Shown: positions 24,811 to 33,761 of the stretch, in pieces
Layout: each line of letters starts with the position of its first letter
Numbering within the stretch: position 1 is the first letter of the stretch
Origin: Pedobacter sp. Bi126
Lineage (GTDB): Bacteria > Bacteroidota > Bacteroidia > Sphingobacteriales > Sphingobacteriaceae
Direction of reading: 5' to 3'
Length of the DNA: 64,000 nucleotides
NCBI RefSeq assembly: GCF_918698245.1
Contig: NZ_CAKKMS010000002.1
Location: 868,001 to 932,000 of the forward strand
The notes under the pieces: model-generated
Seen by the model: the letters and a program-made list of their open reading frames with translations, nothing else
Told to the model about the DNA's origin: nothing
Database searches by the model: none
Translations under genes and position numbers: made by a program

Positions 24811-25833
24811 ATGAACAGAAAACATTTCCTTTCTTCATTTATTGCGACTGCAACTGTACTTCCAGCATTTAAAACACTCGCCAATACCGTTGAAAATGAA
24901 AGTTCATCATTTAAGATCCCTCCTTATTTAAAACCAGGCGATACCATCGGGATTACGAGTCCTGCGGGATATATTACACAAGAACAGATCCAGCCTTCAA
25001 TTTTACAGATGCAAAGCTGGGGTTTTACGGTAAAAGTTGGTGATACCATTGGCAAACGCGATTTTACCTACGGCGGAACAGATGAGGAGAGACTAGCTGA
25101 TTTTCAGCAAATGCTAGATGATCCAGCAATTAAAGCGATTATGTGCGCCCGTGGTGGTTATGGTTTTGTACGGATAATCGATAAACTCGATTTCTCTTTG
25201 TTCAAAAGAAATCCAAAATGGATTATTGGCTTTAGTGATATCACCGTTTTGCATTGCCATTTGGCCAGAAATTATGGTATTGCCTCTATCCATTCCAAAA
25301 TGTGCAATAGTTTTCCTGATGACTGGAGTAAAGCCGAACCTATGCAGATTGAAACGATTTTATCTATTAAAAACGCTTTAATTGGTGAGCAAATGGGTTA
25401 TACTGCTCCTATCAATATGAATAACAAACAAGGAAAAGTTGATGGCATTTTAGTGGGCGGAAACCTGAGTATTATCGAAACTTTGGCAGGTAGCTGTTCG
25501 GATTTAGACACAAAAGGTAAAATCCTTTTTATTGAAGATACTGGCGAATACCTTTATCGTATTGATAGAATGTTGTGGAATCTAAAACGCAGCGGCAAAC
25601 TTAAAAACCTTAAGGGATTAATTGTTGGGGGCTTTAAAGTTAAACCTGATGATGTCGGCGAAGAATTCGGCAAAACCATTTATGATATTGTTTTGGAAAA
25701 AATAAAGGAATACAATTACCCTATAGCTTTCGATTTCCCCGTGGGGCACCAACGAAATAATTTTGCTTTAAAATGTGGTGTAAACCATACCTTAATCGTA
25801 AACGAAACCGGATCAACGCTTATAAGTATTTAA
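24811..25833 (+). CDS. LD-carboxypeptidase (peptidase S66)
   Basis: 340 residues of the muramoyltetrapeptide carboxypeptidase family (LdcA type). It shows KPGDTIGITSPAG (41-53), MCARGGYGFVRI, the nucleophile Ser142 in IIGFSDIT, a catalytic-type Glu near 242-246 (IEDTGEYLYRIDRML) and His313 in PVGHQRNNF. It removes the terminal D-Ala from murein tetrapeptides during wall recycling. Most family members are cytoplasmic, but residues 1-25 (MNRKHFLSSFIATATVLPAF) look like a signal peptide, so this copy is probably exported. Confidence 0.9.
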   Translation: MNRKHFLSSFIATATVLPAFKTLANTVENESSSFKIPPYLKPGDTIGITSPAGYITQEQIQPSILQMQSWGFTVKVGDTIGKRDFTYGGTDEERLADFQQMLDDPAIKAIMCARGGYGFVRIIDKLDFSLFKRNPKWIIGFSDITVLHCHLARNYGIASIHSKMCNSFPDDWSKAEPMQIETILSIKNALIGEQMGYTAPINMNNKQGKVDGILVGGNLSIIETLAGSCSDLDTKGKILFIEDTGEYLYRIDRMLWNLKRSGKLKNLKGLIVGGFKVKPDDVGEEFGKTIYDIVLEKIKEYNYPIAFDFPVGHQRNNFALKCGVNHTLIVNETGSTLISI

Positions 25834-25997
25834 TTTTTAATATTTTAAGAGAAATAATTTTAAGAAAATTGCAAGCTTACACTGCTTTAAAACTTAGACC
25901 TGCTTAAAATATCTCAAGTGGTTCAATCGATAAAATATTACGCTTGCTTGCCGATAACTTATCAATCACCTATGGCACCTGGGATCATCTTAGACGG

Positions 25998-27314
25998 TTA
26001 CACAGTCTTCACTTCATCCTCACTATAATCCTTAATATCAGTAATATATCCATTTATCAAAAGGAAATCGAATAAAGGTTTTGCTTCTGGCGTAACTGGC
26101 ATATTTTCCGTTGTAATTACCTGATTGGTCTTTTTATCCAGGAAAGGATAAGCAAATAACCGCACATTGGTGTTAAACATATCGTTCACATAGCTCAATA
26201 ACTGACCTGAATAATTTTCTCCGGTAAAATTTTTAGAATTGAATACAAATTTTAAGTTGTTGATGTTTGTTGCCAAGCCAACACTTTTAGGTTTGCACCT
26301 TGCCAAATATTTCGCCAGGCGGTTGTGGCGGGTAAAGTTAGATACGATTACGATGTTACCCGTATCGCACATTTCCTGTGCTCTTTTAGCCACTGTTTCC
26401 AAATCGATATCATCAGGAGTCTCTTGTCCATCCGTTAAAACGTTGGTTAACAAAACCTCTATCATTACCGCTAGGTTCCCTTCCTCCACCTTGTTTGTAC
26501 GTTTAAACTGATCGGTAGCTTTATTAAACAGATTAAAGTTAGGCAGTGATTTCTGACCATATTTGGTCCTTAAAATCATAATATCCTTTTTATACAAAAG
26601 ATCTTTGGCCTGACGGGGATGTGCATCGGCATCGAAAATTGCTGCTGCCGAGAAATCCTTCATAATCATATACAGATTAAGCAGGATATTATCTACACCT
26701 GGAAAAGCTGGCCCTTTTACCGAAATCAAGTCGATTTCTACAGATCCGATGGTTAAGTTATCAGCTAAAGATTCTACCATCAATTTTGGATCCTGATAGT
26801 GGTAAAATGCAGCATAAAGCAGGTTAACACCAATTATCCCTAAAACACGCTGTTGCATGTTTACATCTGTATCCAGCAAACGTACGTGGAAAAATATTTC
26901 ATTTGGTAAACCACCTGGCTCGCTTTGGAAACGAATACCAACCCAGCCATGAGGCTCGTTGGTGCGTTTATAATTCAGGGTAGTAACGGTATCAGCGAAG
27001 GCAAAAAACGTACGGCTTTCGTATTTTTCGCCAGATAAACGCTCATTAAGTAAACCGAATTCGTGATCGAGCATCTGCAAGAGGCGATTCTGACTTACAT
27101 AACGGCCATTGGTTTCTGCTCCATAAATAGCGTCGCTAAAAGTCATGTCGTAAGCCGACATCGTTTTGGCAACTGTTCCAGATGCTGCGCCAGCATTAAA
27201 AAAGTTTCTCGAAACTTCCTGTCCTGCTCCTATCTCGGCAAAGGTGCCGTAAATTCTCGGGTCAAGGTTTATTTTAAGTGCTTTACGCTTTGTATCCAGA
27301 ATTTCTCTCTCCAT
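25998..27314 (-). CDS. Conserved protein of unknown function
   Basis: 438 residues starting with a strongly conserved-looking stretch (KINLDPRIYGTFAEIGAGQE, then VSRNFFNAGAASGTVAKTMS). I recognise this as a family spread through Bacteroidota and cyanobacteria that databases label inconsistently. It appears soluble, with no signal peptide and no catalytic motif I can name. The middle has VRLLDTDVNMQQRVLGIIGVNLLYAAF and the C-terminal part TGNIVIVSNFTRHNRLAKYL. It is monocistronic. I assign no function. Confidence 0.8.
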   Translation of the reverse strand: MEREILDTKRKALKINLDPRIYGTFAEIGAGQEVSRNFFNAGAASGTVAKTMSAYDMTFSDAIYGAETNGRYVSQNRLLQMLDHEFGLLNERLSGEKYESRTFFAFADTVTTLNYKRTNEPHGWVGIRFQSEPGGLPNEIFFHVRLLDTDVNMQQRVLGIIGVNLLYAAFYHYQDPKLMVESLADNLTIGSVEIDLISVKGPAFPGVDNILLNLYMIMKDFSAAAIFDADAHPRQAKDLLYKKDIMILRTKYGQKSLPNFNLFNKATDQFKRTNKVEEGNLAVMIEVLLTNVLTDGQETPDDIDLETVAKRAQEMCDTGNIVIVSNFTRHNRLAKYLARCKPKSVGLATNINNLKFVFNSKNFTGENYSGQLLSYVNDMFNTNVRLFAYPFLDKKTNQVITTENMPVTPEAKPLFDFLLINGYITDIKDYSEDEVKTV

Positions 27315-27408
27315 GCCGCAAAAGTACGAAAAATGAGATTAAGGTGATTTTAAGAATGTAACTTAAAATCAATCTAAATACCTAAGCGGCGGCAAGGCCT
27401 TAAGTCAA

Positions 27409-27542
27409 CGTCATTTCGATCCGATTAGCTATCGGATGAAGCGCAGTCCCGAATTTTCGTGAGAGAAATCTAATATCTTTATTCAACTAAACAGATTTCT
27501 CCTCCAAAGGAGTTCCTTTGGAACACTACGGTCGAAATGACG
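27409..27542. repeat. CGTCATTTCGA inverted-repeat element
   Basis: Terminal arms CGTCATTTCGA (27409-27419) and TCGAAATGACG (27532-27542) are a perfect inverted pair, with smaller palindromes inside (CCGATTAGCTATCGG; CCAAAGGAGTTCCTTTGG). At 134 bp with no coding it has MITE-like form. The arms match those at 28727-28846. Confidence 0.7.
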
Positions 27543-27550
27543 ACCACACT

Positions 27551-27587
27551 AAAAAATAAGGTTAATGCCATCCAGCATTAACCTTAT
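27551..27587 (-). terminator. Probable hsp20 terminator
   Basis: ATAAGGTTAATGC (27556-27568) pairs with GCATTAACCTTAT (27575-27587) around CATCCA. Read on the minus strand the stem is followed by TTTTTT, so it ends transcripts coming from hsp20 about 135 bp upstream. Confidence 0.65.
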
Positions 27588-27600
27588 AAAACCTAAACTT

Positions 27601-27720
27601 AAACTATTATGAAACCTGCATCAGTATCAATCACAATCCCTCAAACTCAGCTGATGCAAGATTCATAACCTTTGAAAAAACTAAACTATTATGAAAAATC
27701 CTCTCTCGAGAATATCTTTA
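27601..27720. other. Repeated AAACTATTATGAAA motifs beyond hsp20
   Basis: The motif TAAACTATTATGAAA occurs twice, near 27600 and 27681, each ATG opening a tiny frame of under 20 codons. A TGCATCAG/CTGATGCA inverted pair lies between them. The stretch lies beyond the hsp20 stop and before its terminator. It may be only untranslated sequence, and I do not annotate the tiny frames as genes. Confidence 0.3.
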
Positions 27721-28155
27721 TTACGATACTACAATTTCTTTATGTTGTAATTTAGCATCGTCTTTTTTGCTGATATTGATCGATAAAATACCGTCTTTGT
27801 ATTCAGCAGTAATATTATCACCATCGGCACTATCAGGTAAATTAAATGATCTAGCAAATGAGCTATAATCAAATTCTTTACGTGTAAAATCTTTAGCTAC
27901 CTGGGTTTCGTCTTTTTTAACTTCTGCCCAAACAGAAAGCGTGTCTTTTTTTAAATTGATCTGAAAATCTTCTTTCTTTAAACCTGGAGCAGCCAACTCA
28001 ATTACATACGCAGTTTCATTTTCGTAAATATTCACATTTGGTGATTTATCAACCATTTTGTTTTTAGTTACTGCATCACTAAACAATGAATCAAAAACAT
28101 TGTTAAAGTAAGGAGCTGTGTTACGGGTTCTGTTGTTAAAATTTACTAGTGTCAT
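27721..28155 (-). CDS. Hsp20 small heat-shock protein
   Basis: 144 residues with an alpha-crystallin domain at about 38-130 (VNIYENETAYVIELAAPGLK, then DFQINLKKDTLSVWAE) and the short C-terminal extension HKEIVVS carrying an I-x-V-like anchor. It would hold unfolding proteins in oligomers until ATP-dependent chaperones act. No CIRCE element or sigma-32-like box was seen upstream. Confidence 0.93.
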   Translation of the reverse strand: MTLVNFNNRTRNTAPYFNNVFDSLFSDAVTKNKMVDKSPNVNIYENETAYVIELAAPGLKKEDFQINLKKDTLSVWAEVKKDETQVAKDFTRKEFDYSSFARSFNLPDSADGDNITAEYKDGILSINISKKDDAKLQHKEIVVS

Positions 28156-28231
28156 ATCGCTTATTCTTTATTTTTTTAATTTTTAAATTGATAATACACC
28201 ATATTCAACTTACATACCAAAGCAAAAATTT

Positions 28232-28714
28232 ATGATATTCAAGACATTTTGGCAAAATAAATTCAAATCAAAAGACAAATTGGCAGAAATAAAGGATTTT
28301 TCAGACAAATTCAACTACAAAACCAATATCCATTTGCGCTTTATTGATTTCGATATGATGGGTCATGTAAACAATTCAATTTACTTTACCTATTTAGAAA
28401 TTGCCAGAACAAAGTATTGGGAAGAAATTATAAAATGGGATTGGAAGAAAACCGGGATCGTAATCGCCCATGCTGAACTGGATTACATTTTACCTATCGT
28501 AATGAACGATAAAATCGCTATCCATGTAAAAACATCGAGGATCGGCACTACAAGTTTCGACCTGGAATACCAGATCGTTAAGATAAAAGGAGCAGAAGAG
28601 ATCATCTGCAGTAAAGGAAAAACGGTTTGCATTGCGGTTGATTACGCCACAAGCAGACCAACTGCTATCCCAGAAGAGGAAAAGCAAAAAATGCTGGGTT
28701 TTGAACAGCTGTAA
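28232..28714 (+). CDS. Hotdog-fold acyl-CoA thioesterase
   Basis: 160 residues with the 4HBT hotdog signature LRFIDFDMMGHVNNSIYFTY, where the Asp and the GHVNN segment form the active site, and the central helix EIARTKYWEEII. It cleaves acyl-CoA thioesters, like YbgC/FadM enzymes. A 30-residue Lys-rich N-terminal extension precedes the domain. It is divergent from hsp20 across 76 bp. Confidence 0.87.
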   Translation: MIFKTFWQNKFKSKDKLAEIKDFSDKFNYKTNIHLRFIDFDMMGHVNNSIYFTYLEIARTKYWEEIIKWDWKKTGIVIAHAELDYILPIVMNDKIAIHVKTSRIGTTSFDLEYQIVKIKGAEEIICSKGKTVCIAVDYATSRPTAIPEEEKQKMLGFEQL

Positions 28715-28726
28715 AAAAACGCAGAT

Positions 28727-28846
28727 CGTCATCTCGACTGAAGCGCAGCGGAATGGAGAGATCTAAATTAAAAGTACTCCTGAAAGAGATTTTGCTTCGC
28801 AGAGCCTTCGGGTTCTAGACTGCGTTGCACTCCGCTCGAAATGACG
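28727..28846. repeat. CGTCATCTCGA inverted-repeat element
   Basis: CGTCATCTCGA (28727-28737) and TCGAAATGACG (28836-28846) form the ends; the interior has GCGAAGCAAAATC-like pieces inverted (TTTTGCTTCGCAGAG). It is the same family as 27409-27542 and lies between convergent genes. Confidence 0.65.
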
Positions 28847-28864
28847 ATAATTTTTTAGCGTTTC

Positions 28865-30280
28865 CTAATAACTAGAACCATCAGGCATAATTTTGCCAGG
28901 ATTTAATATCCCATTTGGATCGAAAACTTTTTTAATACCCCGCATTAAATTAAGATGAATTTCAGAATACTTGATCGGCATAAATTCCTTTTGCACCAAA
29001 CCAATTCCATGTTCACCAGATAACGTGCCACCTAAAGCAGTTGTTAATTCGAATATTTCGGCAATACCAAATTTGAGTTTGTTTTTCCAGTCTTCATCGC
29101 TCATTCCAGCTTTAATGATATTTACGTGCAGATTTCCATCACCGGCATGACCATAACAAACACTTTCGAAACCGTATTTAGCGCCAATTTCTTTGATACC
29201 ATTGATTAATTTAGGTAAAGCCGCACGCGGAACAACGGTATCTTCTTCTTTGTATACGGAATTGGATTTTACTGATTCGGCCATCGTTCTTCTCATCCTC
29301 CATAGTTCTTCTTTTTGAGAAGCAGTATCTGCAAACAAAACTTCCGTACAGTGATGCGCTTCTAAAACAACATTGGTTTTCTCGCAGTTTTTAAAGATAT
29401 CATCCAAATCATCTCCATCAAACTCAATCATCAATAACGCAGCAACATCATCTTTTAAATCGAACTTAATATCATCAAATTTAATTACCCATTCCACCCC
29501 TTTCCGCTCCATAAACTCTAAAGCCGATGGCGTTACCCCTGCCCTAAAAATTGCAGAAACCGCTGCGCATGCATCTTCATTCGTGCTAAATGAGCCCATC
29601 ATTAAAACCGATTGACTAGGTTTAGGCAATAATTTGGTAACGATTTTAGTTACCACTGCCAAGGTACCTTCCGAACCGATCATCAGCTGGGTTAAATTAT
29701 AACCTGATGCATATTTCAAAGTATTTGCACCTGTCCAAATGATATCACCGTTAGGCAAAACCACTTCGAGATTGAGAATGTATTCACGTATCGTTCCATA
29801 CTTCACTACTCTTGGTCCACCAGAACCATGAGCTACATTCCCACCAATAAAACAAGATCCTTTACTACTTGGATCAACTGGGTACAGAAGTCCTTTTTCA
29901 GCAACAGCATTGATGAATTCTTCGGTAATTACGCCCGGTTCAACAGTTGCCTGTAAGTTTTCGGTATCAATATCTAAGATAGCTTTAAATTTTTCCATTG
30001 ATAAAGAAACACCACCATAAATAGGCAGAGCGGCGCCGCTTAAACCAGTACCACCACCACGTGGCGTTACCGGAACATGATGCGCATTACAGATTTTAAG
30101 TAAAGCGGAGACTTCTTCTGGAGAAGTTGGTTTCACCACAATTTCAGGCTGATAGCGTAAGTCTTCCGTTTCATCGTGACTGTAATTATCTAAACTTTCT
30201 ACATCAGTAAAAACTTTATCTACTCCTATTGCAGCCTTAATTTCTGCTAAAATTTCGGGATTGATCTTCGTAAAATTCAT
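28865..30280 (-). CDS. FAD-binding oxidase, GlcD / D-lactate dehydrogenase type
   Basis: 471 residues using the ATG at 30280 (MNFTKINPEI), which follows the folB stop by one base; the longer frame would run into folB. The PCMH-type FAD domain shows PVTPRGGGTGLSGAALPIYG and DPSSKGSCFIGGNVAHGSGG. The C-terminal cap has CYGHAGDGNLHVNI and SGEHGIGLVQKEFM, which hold catalytic His residues. It oxidises a 2-hydroxyacid such as glycolate or D-lactate. Exact substrate unknown; no GlcE/GlcF partners are nearby. Confidence 0.88.
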   Translation of the reverse strand: MNFTKINPEILAEIKAAIGVDKVFTDVESLDNYSHDETEDLRYQPEIVVKPTSPEEVSALLKICNAHHVPVTPRGGGTGLSGAALPIYGGVSLSMEKFKAILDIDTENLQATVEPGVITEEFINAVAEKGLLYPVDPSSKGSCFIGGNVAHGSGGPRVVKYGTIREYILNLEVVLPNGDIIWTGANTLKYASGYNLTQLMIGSEGTLAVVTKIVTKLLPKPSQSVLMMGSFSTNEDACAAVSAIFRAGVTPSALEFMERKGVEWVIKFDDIKFDLKDDVAALLMIEFDGDDLDDIFKNCEKTNVVLEAHHCTEVLFADTASQKEELWRMRRTMAESVKSNSVYKEEDTVVPRAALPKLINGIKEIGAKYGFESVCYGHAGDGNLHVNIIKAGMSDEDWKNKLKFGIAEIFELTTALGGTLSGEHGIGLVQKEFMPIKYSEIHLNLMRGIKKVFDPNGILNPGKIMPDGSSY

Positions 30281-30281
30281 T

Positions 30282-30650
30282 TTATTTTGCTGATATATAA
30301 GATAATTTAACAAAAGAATGCCCAATTTGACCAGGCATAGGTGGATTTAGTTTTTTCATACTCACGTTAACCATTTCAACAAAAGGATACAATTCGATAA
30401 CTTTCGAAATGATATTCTTCAAAACCGTTTCTAAAAGCTTTTGTGTATGCTTCATTTCTTCCATGATGATGTGATTCAGGTCTTCATAATTAACCGTCTG
30501 TGCCAGTTCATCATCAAAACCCTGCGGCGTAAATTCTGTTACTAAATCTACAACAAAATGATTTCCAATAAGTTGCTCCTCTGGATAATAACCATGTAGG
30601 GCAAAGCATTTAACATCTTTTAAGGCTACGGTTTGTTTAAAATGGCTCAT
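30282..30650 (-). CDS. folB: Dihydroneopterin aldolase
   Basis: 122 residues of the FolB family: VALKDVKCFALHGYYPEEQL with the catalytic-type Glu, TVNYEDLNHIIMEEM, LLETVLKNI and VSMKKLNPPMPGQIGHSF with the active-site Lys. It makes 6-hydroxymethyl-dihydropterin in folate synthesis. It is the first gene of a pair with the FAD oxidase. A CAAAATTA at 30668-30675 (minus-strand TAATTTTG) is a possible -7 box. Confidence 0.9.
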   Translation of the reverse strand: MSHFKQTVALKDVKCFALHGYYPEEQLIGNHFVVDLVTEFTPQGFDDELAQTVNYEDLNHIIMEEMKHTQKLLETVLKNIISKVIELYPFVEMVNVSMKKLNPPMPGQIGHSFVKLSYISAK

Positions 30651-30716
30651 GTATGTTCTGTAAGCTGCAAAATTAAATTTTTATTCATGAATATAATGCC
30701 CATTGCCGTAAATTGT

Positions 30717-30724
30717 TACCTTTG
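30717..30724 (+). promoter_or_regulatory. -7 box for acyl-CoA dehydrogenase
   Basis: TACCTTTG fits TAnnTTTG and lies 40 bp before the acyl-CoA dehydrogenase start. No clear TTTG is seen 19 nt upstream. Confidence 0.4.
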
Positions 30725-30763
30725 AAATGAACGCGATTTCTTAACCAGATAACACGAAATTAC

Positions 30764-31954
30764 ATGAGCAAATCAGCAAAAAAGGACCTTTACGAGGCAC
30801 CAGACTATTATTTATTGGACGAATTGTTAACCGATGAGCATAAATTAATTCGTGCAACGGCCAGAGATTGGGTAAAAAAAGAAGTAAGTCCGATTATTGA
30901 AGATTATGCGCAAAAAGCAGAATTTCCAAAACACCTCATTAAAGGTTTGGCTGATATTGGTGCTTTCGGACCAACTATCCCTGTTGAATATGGTGGTGCT
31001 GGTTTAGATTATACCGCTTATGGGATTTTGATGCAGGAAATTGAACGCGGTGATTCTGGTATCCGTTCTACAGCTTCTGTGCAGGGTTCGTTGGTGATGT
31101 ACCCTATTTATGCTTATGGTACTGAAGAACAACGTAAAAAATACCTACCAAAACTGGCGAGTGGCGAAATGATGGGCTGTTTTGGATTAACAGAACCTGA
31201 TCACGGCTCTAACCCGGGCGGAATGGTAACCAACATCAAAGACGCAGGGAGCCACTACGTTTTAAACGGTGCCAAAATGTGGATCAGTAATGCACCTTTT
31301 GCAGACATTGCTGTGGTTTGGGCGAAAGACGAATCTGGAAAAATAAGAGGATTAGTTGTGGAACGCGGAATGGAAGGATTTTCTACCCCTGAAACACATA
31401 ACAAATGGAGTTTACGTGCTTCAGCTACAGGCGAACTTGTTTTTGATAATGTAAAAGTGCCAAAAGAGAATATTTTTCCCGAAATCAGCGGATTAAAAGG
31501 TCCATTGGGTTGTTTAAACCAAGCTCGTTATGGCATTGCATGGGGCGCTTTGGGTGCAGCAATGGACTGTTATGATACCGCTTTGCGTTACTCAAAAGAG
31601 CGTGTACAATTTGGAAAACCTATTGGTGGTTTCCAATTACAGCAAAAGAAACTGGCAGAAATGGTAACCGAAATTACCAAGGGCCAGCTGTTGGTTTGGC
31701 GTTTGGGCGTATTAAAAAGTGAAAACAGGGCTTCTGCAGAACAAATATCGATGGCCAAGAGAAACAGTGTAGAAATTGCACTGGACATAGCCCGTAATGC
31801 CCGCCAAATGCTTGGCGGAATGGGAATTACCGGAGAATACTCCATTATGCGCCACATGATGAACTTAGAATCGGTAGTAACTTACGAAGGTACACACGAT
31901 ATACATTTACTGATCACCGGAATGGATGTAACCGGATTAAACGCATTTAAATAG
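30764..31954 (+). CDS. Acyl-CoA dehydrogenase, glutaryl-CoA dehydrogenase-like
   Basis: 396 residues with the full acyl-CoA dehydrogenase fold. The family flavin motif FGLTEPDHGSNP and MWISNAPFADIAVVWAK are seen, and the catalytic base is Glu375 in VTYEGTHDIHLLITG, which places it in the glutaryl-CoA dehydrogenase branch. The branch oxidises and decarboxylates glutaryl-CoA in lysine and tryptophan breakdown. No other degradation genes are adjacent, although lysA and lysC lie within 5 kb. Confidence 0.88.
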   Translation: MSKSAKKDLYEAPDYYLLDELLTDEHKLIRATARDWVKKEVSPIIEDYAQKAEFPKHLIKGLADIGAFGPTIPVEYGGAGLDYTAYGILMQEIERGDSGIRSTASVQGSLVMYPIYAYGTEEQRKKYLPKLASGEMMGCFGLTEPDHGSNPGGMVTNIKDAGSHYVLNGAKMWISNAPFADIAVVWAKDESGKIRGLVVERGMEGFSTPETHNKWSLRASATGELVFDNVKVPKENIFPEISGLKGPLGCLNQARYGIAWGALGAAMDCYDTALRYSKERVQFGKPIGGFQLQQKKLAEMVTEITKGQLLVWRLGVLKSENRASAEQISMAKRNSVEIALDIARNARQMLGGMGITGEYSIMRHMMNLESVVTYEGTHDIHLLITGMDVTGLNAFK

Positions 31955-31962
31955 ATTCCTAT

Positions 31963-32139
31963 ATGTTTCAAAAGAACGTTCTCAAAATTTTCTTTCTGTT
32001 TGCGCTTATTGCTTTATTTTTAGATTCATCAGCACAGCGCAAAAATTTTTCGACATCTAAAACCGAGCCTACATGGCTTCGGAAAGTAGTAACGGTAAAT
32101 AAAAACCTATCCAAAAACATTTATGGAATATGGCTTTAA
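31963..32139 (+). CDS. Small secreted basic protein, hypothetical
   Basis: 58 residues: MFQKNVLKIFFLFALIALFL is a clear signal peptide with cleavage after SSA, leaving a 34-residue basic peptide (QRKNFSTSKTEPTWLRKVVT and so on, ending YGIWL). It starts 8 bp after the dehydrogenase stop, so it is probably read on the same transcript. No family is recognised. Confidence 0.5.
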   Translation: MFQKNVLKIFFLFALIALFLDSSAQRKNFSTSKTEPTWLRKVVTVNKNLSKNIYGIWL

Positions 32140-32223
32140 TACAATATTTATCTAAAAATTTCCACAACAATCATATTCCAAATAATACTTCTAATTTTGA
32201 GGCTCAACATAGAATAGAAGAAA

Positions 32224-32604
32224 ATGAAAGATTTTAAAAAATATACCTATATACCTGCCCCACCTGAAGAAGTTTATTTAGCCCTTACGAAAGAAACCAG
32301 CATTAAACTATGGACTGGTGCTGAAGTAGAGTTTGAAGAATTGCCAGAAACAGAATTTTCTTTCTGGGATGGAGATATTACGGGCAAAAACATTGAATTT
32401 GTTTACGGTAAACAGATTGTTCAACAATGGTATTTTGGAGAAGAAAACGAACCTTCTATCGTAACCATAAAACTTCACGAAGATAAAAAAGGAACTTCAC
32501 TGGAATTTAAACAAACCAATATCCCTGATGAAGATTATAAAGATTTTACCGAAGGTATTCAAGAATATTTCCTGGGAGGTTTGGTAGATTTCTTTGACGA
32601 ATAA
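32224..32604 (+). CDS. SRPBCC / AHA1-like START-domain protein
   Basis: 126 residues resembling the activator-of-Hsp90-ATPase (AHSA1-like) SRPBCC fold: an opening strand YTYIPAPPEEVYLALTK, then LWTGAEVEFEE, and a final helix EGIQEYFLGGLVDFF. The fold forms a deep pocket for hydrophobic ligands, but the ligand is unknown. Soluble, with no signal peptide. Confidence 0.75.
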   Translation: MKDFKKYTYIPAPPEEVYLALTKETSIKLWTGAEVEFEELPETEFSFWDGDITGKNIEFVYGKQIVQQWYFGEENEPSIVTIKLHEDKKGTSLEFKQTNIPDEDYKDFTEGIQEYFLGGLVDFFDE

Positions 32605-32623
32605 ATCAACTTAACTTAAAAAA

Positions 32624-33439
32624 ATGAAAACTAAAATTAATGCTCTCTTTTCTTTTTTGCTTGTGGTTACTTTAACCAGCTCTTGCAGAACGTACCTTAC
32701 ACCTGCCTTGCCAGGAAATAATATGGGCTATCTGCCTCGTCCGATGGAAGCCGACAGTGTTAAATCTTTAACACATGCATCAGCAAGTTTTGCCGGGGCC
32801 TCTTCTCCAGGAAATGGTAGCGTCTCATTTGAATTGGGTATGTTGAATATTAACCGTGCCCATACGTTTAAAGGATTTAACATTGCATACGGTGTTTTTG
32901 GTTATTTAGGGAGCGCAGAAAATACCTACCAAGATGATGCTAATAATGCCAAAGCAGATTACCCACCTTCTTTTAACAAAAAAATGTATGGCTTTGGCTT
33001 GAGAACTTCTATAGGCTTCCATAGCACGTCTGCTAATGGAAATACAGATTTTAGATTTATAAATTGGGAAAACGCTTTAAGTACCGAAAGTGGAGCGTAT
33101 GCTGATTTTAGAGAAGAAGTTTATAATGGTAAAGTTTACAATTATGCAGGTGTTTCAAATAGGAAAAGATTTTGGACCACTGGTTTATCGACAGAAGTGA
33201 TCTTTAGAGGAATGCGTAATCATGACATTAAACACGCTTTTAGGCTTTTCATTGGCGGAACACCAGGACTAGCTAACAGTTTTAAGTACGGAGATTTCGC
33301 AGACATTGATAAAATAATTAAAAGTTCCGGAGCATGGAATCTTAGCTACTTTTTAAATGTAAAAAAAATCACACTTTCATTTGAAATAGCCGAAAATATA
33401 AATTTAGCAAGTAAGATTTCTTTAGGTTATAAGTTCTAA
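32624..33439 (+). CDS. Outer-membrane-type lipoprotein, unknown
   Basis: 271 residues with lipobox TSSC (Cys21). The rest alternates hydrophobic and polar residues with many aromatic ends (FNIAYGVFGYLG, YGFGLRTSIGFHS) and finishes NLASKISLGYKF, which looks like outer-membrane beta-barrel strands. It lies 19 bp after the SRPBCC gene. I do not recognise a family. Confidence 0.7.
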   Translation: MKTKINALFSFLLVVTLTSSCRTYLTPALPGNNMGYLPRPMEADSVKSLTHASASFAGASSPGNGSVSFELGMLNINRAHTFKGFNIAYGVFGYLGSAENTYQDDANNAKADYPPSFNKKMYGFGLRTSIGFHSTSANGNTDFRFINWENALSTESGAYADFREEVYNGKVYNYAGVSNRKRFWTTGLSTEVIFRGMRNHDIKHAFRLFIGGTPGLANSFKYGDFADIDKIIKSSGAWNLSYFLNVKKITLSFEIAENINLASKISLGYKF

Positions 33440-33484
33440 TAAAACTTATCGCAGCTATTACTGTTCTGATATAAATATAATATT

Positions 33485-33697
33485 ATGAACAGAACATTAG
33501 GAATTATATTAATCGTTGTGGGTATTGCTATGCTCATCTGGACTGGCTTCTCTTACACTAAAAAAGAAAAAATTGTTGATGCAGGTCCCATTCAAATATC
33601 TGCCGATAAAGAAAAATCCGTCAATTGGCCTCCTTATGCAGGTGGCATTATTCTGGTGGCTGGTGTGATTGTATTCGTAGCGTCGAAGAAAAAATAA
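33485..33697 (+). CDS. Small two-helix membrane protein, DUF3185-like
   Basis: 70 residues with two membrane helices (about 5-21 and 50-66) and a central EKIVDAGPIQISADKEKSVN loop. The layout and the DxGP-I-ADKEK segment match small DUF3185-type envelope proteins of unknown function. A GTCAT-type repeat follows immediately. Confidence 0.7.
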   Translation: MNRTLGIILIVVGIAMLIWTGFSYTKKEKIVDAGPIQISADKEKSVNWPPYAGGIILVAGVIVFVASKKK

Positions 33698-33702
33698 TTG
33701 AT

Positions 33703-33760
33703 TTGTCATTCTGAGCCTGTCGAAGAACTTTGAAGCATTTCGACAGGCTGAATGTGACAA
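33703..33760. repeat. TTGTCATTCTGAG imperfect inverted repeat
   Basis: TTGTCATTCTGAGCCTGTCG begins at 33703 and TTCGACAGGCTGAATGTGAC plus AA ends at 33760; the two arms pair with few mismatches around GAACTTTGAAGCA. It lies between convergent genes and is a compact member of the GTCAT family. Confidence 0.7.
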
Positions 33761-33761
33761 T

